Source of the DNA: Sphingomonadales bacterium
Lineage (GTDB): Bacteria > Pseudomonadota > Alphaproteobacteria > Sphingomonadales > Sphingomonadaceae
Direction: 5' to 3'
Length of the DNA stretch: 48,693 nucleotides
Assembly: GCA_017309275.1 (NCBI GenBank)
Contig: JAFKLT010000067.1
Span: forward strand, 1 to 48,693
The notes beneath the pieces were generated by a model. That model saw only the letters and a program-made list of their open reading frames with translations. It searched no databases and was not told where the DNA came from. Positions 43,413 through 48,693 of this stretch are shown piece after piece (position 1 is the stretch's first letter; every line of letters begins with the position of its first letter). A program made the position numbers and the translations under genes.

Positions 43413-43760
43413 ATGCTCGATCAGTCCAAACCCGTGTATCAGCGTCTGCGTGACGTCATCGCCAATGCCATCCTCGATGGCACGTTCCGCGACGGCGACA
43501 TGCTGCCGTCGGTCCGGTCGCTCGCGGCCGAGGAGGGGGCGAACCCGCTGACGGTCGCCAAGGCGTATCAGACGTTTCAGGACGAAGGACTGGTAACGGT
43601 GAAGCGCGGGGTCGGCATGTTCGTCGCCGATGGCGCGACCGACCGGTTGCGCGAACTGATGCGCGAGGATTTCCTGACCAACGTCTGGCCGCCCGTCGCG
43701 CAGCAGATGCGGCGCATCGGCCTCGACGCGCGCGCGTTGCTGGACCTCTCCGACGCCTAA
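43413..43760 (+). CDS. GntR family regulator (YtrA-type, short)
   Basis: This 115-residue protein has the GntR winged helix-turn-helix: PVYQRLRDVIANAILDGTF, LPSVRSLAAEEGANPLTVAKAYQTFQDEGLV and the wing VKRGVGMFVADGA. A short helical tail follows instead of a ligand-binding domain, as in the YtrA subfamily. YtrA-type regulators usually sit next to ABC transporter genes; none is present here. The target is unknown. Confidence 0.9.
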   Translation: MLDQSKPVYQRLRDVIANAILDGTFRDGDMLPSVRSLAAEEGANPLTVAKAYQTFQDEGLVTVKRGVGMFVADGATDRLRELMREDFLTNVWPPVAQQMRRIGLDARALLDLSDA

Positions 43761-43799
43761 TCGCTCTCCCGTCGCGTGGCGATGGGACAATTCTGACCT

Positions 43800-45644
43800 T
43801 TACCGGCCGATCTGTTCGGCCTTGTACCGCAGGTCTTCGGCGCTCTGCTTGTCGCCGCGCCGATCGAGCAGGTCGGCATAGAACAGCATGATTTCGGCAT
43901 TGAGCGGCTGTAACCGATAAGCGAGCGCGATCAGCGGCAGCGCGCGATCGGCCTCCCCTTTTGCAGCCCAGGCGCGGGCGAGCTCGCGCAGCACCACGAC
44001 GTCGCGATTACCGACCCGCCGCCGCACGCGCTCGAAATGCTCGATCGCCTGGTCCCAATGTTCGATATCCATCGCCAGATGCCCGGCCAGCCGGTCGGCA
44101 TCGATGCTCGACGGCTGGCTGTCGCGCAGCGCCAGGATCGCGGCGCCCGACCCGGCGGTATCTCCGGCGGCGAATAGCGCGTTCGCCAGCCGCAGGGTCG
44201 TGCGCTCGCCAGCGTCGAGGTCGCGCGCCGCACGATAGGACTGGATCGCCAGATCGGTGCGCTCGCCGGCCAGCGCCGCGTCGCCCAGCAAGATATGCGC
44301 CTCGGCGACCCCGCGGTTCGCATCGCGCAACTTCGTCGCGCGCGCGATCGCGCTCGCATAGTTTCCCGTTGCCATGTCGCCCGAAATCGCCGGGATCGCC
44401 TTGGCAGGATCCAGCGGATCGGCGTCGGCGCCCATGGCGAGCAGGCCATAGCTGTTGTTCGTCGCGAACGGTGCCGCATCGCCGCGGTTCAGCGTCGCGG
44501 CGCGCGACAGAAAGCTCGCTGCCGCGTCCTGCTGTCCGGTTTCGGCGGCGACCCGCGCGGCGAGCAACAGCGACCAGCTATCGGCATCCGAACGGCTCAC
44601 GATCGGCGCCAGCGCCTCGACCGCGCCGTCGGCATCACCATCGGCCCAGTCGGCGACCGCCAGGATGCGCCGCGCGGTGAAATTGTTGGGCTGTTCGGAC
44701 AACAGCCGGTCGGCCCAGGTAGCCGCGACCGCCTCGCCGCCGAGTTGCAGTTCCACGACCGCGCTCAGCAGCATGAAGCCCGGCTGGTCGTCCAGCTCGC
44801 CGCGCGTCCGCTGAAGCAGGCTGCGCGCCAGCGCATATTTCTCGGCGCGCGCCGCCAGCACCGCCTGCAGATAGAAAAGGCGCGGGTCGCGGGGGCGCAG
44901 CGTCGCGGCGTGGCGCAGCGACGCCAGCATGTCCTTATACCGTCCCAGGTCGCCAAAGGTCGCGGCCTGGTCGATCAGCGCGTCGACATTGTCGGGATCG
45001 GCCGCCAGCGCCTTTGCATACCAATCGAGCGAGGCGTTCAGGCCCCGCTGCGTGCGGACGAGATTGGCCTTATAGGCCAGCGCCGTGCTGTTTGCCGGGT
45101 CCAGCTCGATCGCGAAATCAACCGCGTCGCGCGCGCTCAGCGCATCGGCATTGGCATCGCGAAAGCGCGCCACGCTAACCCACAGCAGCGATTCGCGCGG
45201 CAATTCCCTGACCGCGCGATCATAGGCGTCGCGCGCCGCCGCGATGTCGCCATTGTCCAGGTGCACGTCACCCGCGACCCATGCCGCCTCGCCGATCATC
45301 TCGGGCGCGATCGGCCCGGCGTCGATCGCCTGCAGCGCGCGCGATCCATCGCCCTGCAACGCATAGGCACGCGCCAACAGCGGGCGCAGATAGTCGCCAT
45401 TGGCCCCTGCGGCGAGCGCCGCCTTCACCGTCGCCTCGGCGCCGACACCGTCGCCCAGGCGGATTTGCGCGCGCGCCAGCCGGACGCGCGCTTCCATCGC
45501 ACCGGGATCGTCGGCGATCGTCGCCTGCAGCGTCGCGATCTCGTGCCGCCATTGCTCGCGCGGAGGCTCGGCGGGCGCGCCGTCGCAGCCGGCCAGCGCC
45601 GCCGCCGCGACGAGCGCGGCCAGCAGGGACCGGCAGGCGCGCAT
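43800..45644 (-). CDS. prsT: TPR-repeat lipoprotein of the PEP-CTERM/exosortase system (PrsT)
   Basis: This 614-residue protein has a lipoprotein signal with LAGC (Cys19) and then a long array of tetratricopeptide repeats (for example NPYAxAxxxx-type units ARDAYDRAVRELP, LDWYAKALAADPDN, AIEHFERVRRRVG). It resembles PrsT, the TPR protein associated with exosortase systems. It probably assembles the export or polysaccharide machinery in the outer-membrane or periplasmic space. The gene lies 2 bp downstream of prsR on the same strand, completing a prsK-prsR-prsT set. No exosortase or EPS genes are in the window. Confidence 0.85.
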   Translation of the reverse strand: MRACRSLLAALVAAAALAGCDGAPAEPPREQWRHEIATLQATIADDPGAMEARVRLARAQIRLGDGVGAEATVKAALAAGANGDYLRPLLARAYALQGDGSRALQAIDAGPIAPEMIGEAAWVAGDVHLDNGDIAAARDAYDRAVRELPRESLLWVSVARFRDANADALSARDAVDFAIELDPANSTALAYKANLVRTQRGLNASLDWYAKALAADPDNVDALIDQAATFGDLGRYKDMLASLRHAATLRPRDPRLFYLQAVLAARAEKYALARSLLQRTRGELDDQPGFMLLSAVVELQLGGEAVAATWADRLLSEQPNNFTARRILAVADWADGDADGAVEALAPIVSRSDADSWSLLLAARVAAETGQQDAAASFLSRAATLNRGDAAPFATNNSYGLLAMGADADPLDPAKAIPAISGDMATGNYASAIARATKLRDANRGVAEAHILLGDAALAGERTDLAIQSYRAARDLDAGERTTLRLANALFAAGDTAGSGAAILALRDSQPSSIDADRLAGHLAMDIEHWDQAIEHFERVRRRVGNRDVVVLRELARAWAAKGEADRALPLIALAYRLQPLNAEIMLFYADLLDRRGDKQSAEDLRYKAEQIGR

Positions 45645-45646
45645 GG

Positions 45647-47023
45647 TCAGGCCTGCATCCGATATTGCTTGAGCAGGTCGTACAGCGTCGGGCGGCTGAT
45701 CCCCAACAGCTTTGCCGCCAGCGAGATATTGCCCTCGCTCTGCGTCATCGCGCGGCGGATCGCCACCCGGTCGGCCGCCTCGCGCGCGCTCCGCAGGTTC
45801 AGATAATCCTCTTCGCCCGTGCCATCCTGTGCCGCCAGGTCCAGATCGTCGGCCATCACCAGCTTGCCGTCCGCCATGATCACCGCGCGCTTGATACGGT
45901 TCTCCAGTTCGCGGACGTTGCCGGGCCAGCGCCCTTCGTCGATTGCCTGCAGCGCGTCGGGCGCAAAGCCGCGCACGCTCGGATTCATCTCCGGCGCATA
46001 ATGGTGCAGGAAATGCCGCGCCAGCAGCACCGCGTCGCCCGGCCGCTCGGCGAGCGACGGGATTTTCACCACCATCTCGGCCAGCCGGTAATACAGATCG
46101 TCACGAAAGCTGCCCTCGGCGATCATCGCGTCCAGGTCGCGGTGCGTTGCGCACACGATGCGGGTGTCGACCGCGATCGGCTTGCGTCCCCCTATGCGCT
46201 CGATCGTCCGTTCCTGCAGAAAGCGCAGCAACTTGACCTGCAGCGGCAGCGGGATGTCGCCGACCTCGTCCAGGAACAGCGTTCCGCCATGCGCCAGTTC
46301 GATCTTGCCTTCGGTCGTCTTGACCGCGCCGGTGAACGCGCCCTTTTCGTGCCCGAACAGCTCGCTTTCGAGTAGGTTTTCGGGGATGGCGGCGCAATTG
46401 ATCGCGACGAACGCGCCGTCGCGCCGCCCGCTCGCCTCGTGCAGCCCGCGCGCCAGCAATTCCTTGCCGGTGCCGCTCGCGCCGAGCAGCATCACCGACA
46501 CGTCGAGGTTCGCGACGCGTTCGATCGTCCGCGCGACCTTCAGCATCTCGGGCGCGCCGGTGATCATCCGGCCCAGCACGCGATTGTCGCTCGTCCCCTG
46601 CTCGGCCAGCCGCGCATTCTCGACCTCCAACTCGCGCACATGAAAGGCGCGGCGGACGATCAGGCCCAGCTCGTCGATATCGATCGGCTTCTGATAGAAA
46701 TCCCACGCGCCGCTCGCGATCGCCGCCAGCGCGCTCGCGCGTTCGCCATGTCCCGAAACCACGATCACCTTAGTGTCGGGCTTGTTCTCCAGGATCGCCT
46801 TCAGCACGCGAAACCCTTCGCGCGTGCCGTCGGGATCGGGCGGCAGGCCCAGGTCCAGCGTCACGACGGCGGGCTCTTCGGCGCGCAGCATGTCGATCGC
46901 GCTGTCATGATCCCCGGCGATCAGCACCTCATAGCCGTCATAGGCCCATTTGAGCTGCGCCTGCAGCCCGGGGTCGTCCTCGACCACCAGCAACTTGCGC
47001 ATCACGTCCCCGCCCTCGCTCAT
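45647..47023 (-). CDS. prsR: PEP-CTERM-box response regulator (PrsR), sigma-54 dependent
   Basis: This 458-residue protein has a receiver domain (LLVVEDDPGLQ; phospho-acceptor Asp in VTLDLGLPPDPDG; Lys in YQKPID), an AAA+ sigma-54 activator domain and a Fis-type helix-turn-helix (NISLAAKLLGISRPTLYDLLK). Walker A GASGTGKE, the intact GAFTGA and Walker B GGTLFLDEVGD are all present. PrsR activates PEP-CTERM genes with sigma-54. The ATG at 47023 overlaps the prsK stop (ATGA); 47002 is an alternative start. The extra residues DPDGTREG in the receiver are typical of PrsR-type proteins. Confidence 0.92.
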   Translation of the reverse strand: MSEGGDVMRKLLVVEDDPGLQAQLKWAYDGYEVLIAGDHDSAIDMLRAEEPAVVTLDLGLPPDPDGTREGFRVLKAILENKPDTKVIVVSGHGERASALAAIASGAWDFYQKPIDIDELGLIVRRAFHVRELEVENARLAEQGTSDNRVLGRMITGAPEMLKVARTIERVANLDVSVMLLGASGTGKELLARGLHEASGRRDGAFVAINCAAIPENLLESELFGHEKGAFTGAVKTTEGKIELAHGGTLFLDEVGDIPLPLQVKLLRFLQERTIERIGGRKPIAVDTRIVCATHRDLDAMIAEGSFRDDLYYRLAEMVVKIPSLAERPGDAVLLARHFLHHYAPEMNPSVRGFAPDALQAIDEGRWPGNVRELENRIKRAVIMADGKLVMADDLDLAAQDGTGEEDYLNLRSAREAADRVAIRRAMTQSEGNISLAAKLLGISRPTLYDLLKQYRMQA

Positions 47024-48693
47024 CGGCTTGCCACTTTCCTGATCGGTTCCCCGGCCGCCCCGTCCGCATGCGCGTCGGCAAGCGGCAGCCACAGCGTGAA
47101 GTTGCTGCCCTTGCCCGGCTCGCTCGCGACGTCGATCGATCCGCCCATCGCCTGCGCCAGTTGCAGCGCCTCGAACGCGCCCAGCCCGAAGCCGCCGTCC
47201 TTGGTCGATACGAAGGGTTTAAACAGCTCGTCGCGGATGAAGGCGCGCGTCATGCCGCTGCCCTGGTCGATCACGTCGATCCGCGCGCGGCCATGCTCGG
47301 CCACCGCGATCAACTGCACCGGTGTATCGGAGGACGAGGCGTCGATGGCGTTGGTGACGAGGTGCTGGACGATCTGGCGGATCGAATCCGCGTCACCCCA
47401 CGCTGCCAGCCCCGCCTGGCAGCCGACGAACAGCGCGCGCCGCGCCTTCACCTCGGTCGCCAGCGAATTCAGCACCGGTTCGATCAGCGCGCGCCCTGCC
47501 TCCGCCGCCCGGCCCCGCTCGCGCGGCGACAGCCGGACGAGCAGGTCGGACAGGCGCCCCGCCGAAATCTTCAGCGTCTCGACCATGTCGGCGCGAAACG
47601 CCGGCTTGTCGGCGTGCCGCTCGGCATTGCTCGCCAGCAGCGAAAGCTGGCTCGCCAGATTCTTGATGTCGTGCATGATAAAGGCAAAGCGGCGGTTGAA
47701 CTCGTCGAAGCGCTTGGCCTCCGACAAGGCGGCCTGGCTTTGCGATTCGGCCAGATAGCTCGCCGCTTGCTGCCCCGCGATGCGCAGCACGTCCAGGTCT
47801 TCCCAGTCGAGCGGGCGCGACACCGCCGGGCGGTGCAGCACGACGACCGCGATCATGCGCTGGAAATGCAGCACCGGCACCACGACCCACGCACGCGTGT
47901 CGGCCATCAGCCAGTCGGGGATCGCCAGGTCCTGCTCGTCCGCCGGCCGCCCGCGCCGTTCGGCGTCCAGGTCGACGATGTGCCGCGTTTCCTGCAGCAT
48001 GAAGGCGGATCGCAACGACAGCGTCGCCTCTTCCTCGATCCCCGCGGGCCAGTGCCATTGCTCGGCGACGCGGAACGCGCCCAACGGATCGGGCAGCATC
48101 AGCAGCGCACCCGGGCTGCCGGTCAGCTCGGCCAGCGCCTTGGCGACGCGGCGGTGCAGGTTGCGGTCGTCCTCGCCGTCGCCCTGCGCCAGCGTCGCGG
48201 TGAACCGCATCCATTCGGCGCGATAGTCATAGCGATGCTCGAAGAAATGCTTCGAGATCATCACCGACAGCCACGCCCGCGCGCGCGCCGACAGCAACAG
48301 CAGGCCGCCCGCGCCCAGCGCGACGATCAGGAAAGTCCCCTGCGCCAGCTCGCCATAATCCCCGCCGATCAGCCGCGCGACCGCGCCGACCAGCCCGATC
48401 AGGACCAGATAGATGGCGGCGCCCAGCAGGATCAGCGTGCGCATCGCGGCTGTGCGCGACAGGCGAATCCGCTCGCGCCCCACGTCCATCGCGCACAGCA
48501 CGAAGGTCGGCAGGATCAGCAGCGCCACCGCCGGCAACAGGTGGATCAGCGTCGAAGCCGTCTTCGACGTCAGCGCGCCGATGAGCTGGACGTTGAGCTC
48601 ATAGGCCCACAGCATCGCAAAGCCGCCCGCGACTGCCATCACCGGCATCCGCAGCCCCGCGCTCGCCCGCCGCACCGCGCCGTCGACGATCAG
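47020..48693 (-). CDS. prsK: PEP-CTERM system histidine kinase PrsK, C-terminal part (cut by window edge)
   Basis: The ~557 residues present contain several membrane segments (for example LLPAVALLILPTFVL, MRTLILLGAAIYLVLIGLVGAV), a GAF-like middle region, the H-box HDIKNLASQLSLLASN, and a HATPase domain with NAIDASSSDTP (N box), DQGSGM (G1), GGFGLGAFEALQLAQAMGGSI (G2) and GSNFTLWLPL. Spacing of the motifs matches PrsK, which partners PrsR. The reading frame is open at the right end, so the N-terminus is outside the window. It is translationally coupled to prsR. Confidence 0.93.
   Translation of the reverse strand: MIVDGAVRRASAGLRMPVMAVAGGFAMLWAYELNVQLIGALTSKTASTLIHLLPAVALLILPTFVLCAMDVGRERIRLSRTAAMRTLILLGAAIYLVLIGLVGAVARLIGGDYGELAQGTFLIVALGAGGLLLLSARARAWLSVMISKHFFEHRYDYRAEWMRFTATLAQGDGEDDRNLHRRVAKALAELTGSPGALLMLPDPLGAFRVAEQWHWPAGIEEEATLSLRSAFMLQETRHIVDLDAERRGRPADEQDLAIPDWLMADTRAWVVVPVLHFQRMIAVVVLHRPAVSRPLDWEDLDVLRIAGQQAASYLAESQSQAALSEAKRFDEFNRRFAFIMHDIKNLASQLSLLASNAERHADKPAFRADMVETLKISAGRLSDLLVRLSPRERGRAAEAGRALIEPVLNSLATEVKARRALFVGCQAGLAAWGDADSIRQIVQHLVTNAIDASSSDTPVQLIAVAEHGRARIDVIDQGSGMTRAFIRDELFKPFVSTKDGGFGLGAFEALQLAQAMGGSIDVASEPGKGSNFTLWLPLADAHADGAAGEPIRKVASR

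Overview
This is a 48.7 kb stretch of a high-GC chromosome that is almost fully coding, with short intergenic gaps and many start/stop overlaps (ATGA, GTGA). The gene content points to an alphaproteobacterium of the Sphingomonadales (Sphingopyxis/Sphingomonas type). It has a CcrM-type DNA methyltransferase with GANTC sites, a split proton-translocating transhydrogenase (pntAA/pntAB/pntB), an aa3-oxidase subunit IV microprotein, a TonB-dependent receptor and the PrsK/PrsR/PrsT proteins of the PEP-CTERM/exosortase system. This placement is an inference from gene content. No rRNA, tRNA, CRISPR array, insertion sequence, phage or plasmid gene was seen. The window cuts through argF at the left edge and prsK at the right edge.

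Layout, left to right. 1-2.5 kb: argF (partial), argD and a luciferase-like oxidoreductase on the minus strand. 2.6-5.3 kb: an Lrp-type regulator divergent from a LysE exporter, an aldo/keto reductase and a periplasmic DUF411 protein. 5.3-11.9 kb (minus): a dienelactone hydrolase, then a long amino-sugar transcription unit glmU - small hypothetical - RHH/PIN toxin-antitoxin - glmS - GFA protein - HAD phosphatase - small membrane protein. 11.9-12.6 kb: a gph-like phosphatase. 12.6-20.2 kb (minus): eight tightly packed genes running from a beta-helix protein and diheme cytochrome through maleylacetoacetate isomerase and a TonB receptor to MarR, PqqD-like, HprK-like kinase and nucleotidyltransferase. 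20.3-25.5 kb: a DUF2147 protein, a racemase-like protein, and the pnt genes with a fasciclin lipoprotein between them. 25.7-30.3 kb: a degenerate NtrC-like regulator, an HNH ORF, folP, and ccrM with a dense GANTC cluster upstream. 30.3-34.5 kb (minus): SDR, rnhB, a ThiD-VOC fusion, DUF1272 and glmM. 34.6-38.2 kb: a DAACS transporter, a second aldo/keto reductase, DUF1003 and NnrU. 38.2-42.6 kb (minus): a peptide (POT) transporter with two secreted amidohydrolases. 42.7-43.8 kb: a nitroreductase and a GntR regulator. 43.8-48.7 kb (minus): prsK, prsR and prsT.

The strongest candidate for a little-described system is the MarR/PqqD-like/HprK-like/nucleotidyltransferase cassette at 12.6-15.2 kb. 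Its parts match the peptide-tailoring proteins of phosphorylated lasso peptides (a recognition element, a peptide kinase and a nucleotidyltransferase), yet no cyclase, protease or precursor gene is present. The strongest regulatory signal is a cluster of nine GANTC sites within 152 bp directly upstream of ccrM, whose product family methylates GANTC. Other points of interest are a toxin-antitoxin module lying between glmU and glmS, an NtrC-like protein whose GAFTGA and Walker B signatures are altered, and an amidohydrolase pair in which one member has lost its HxH metal motif.
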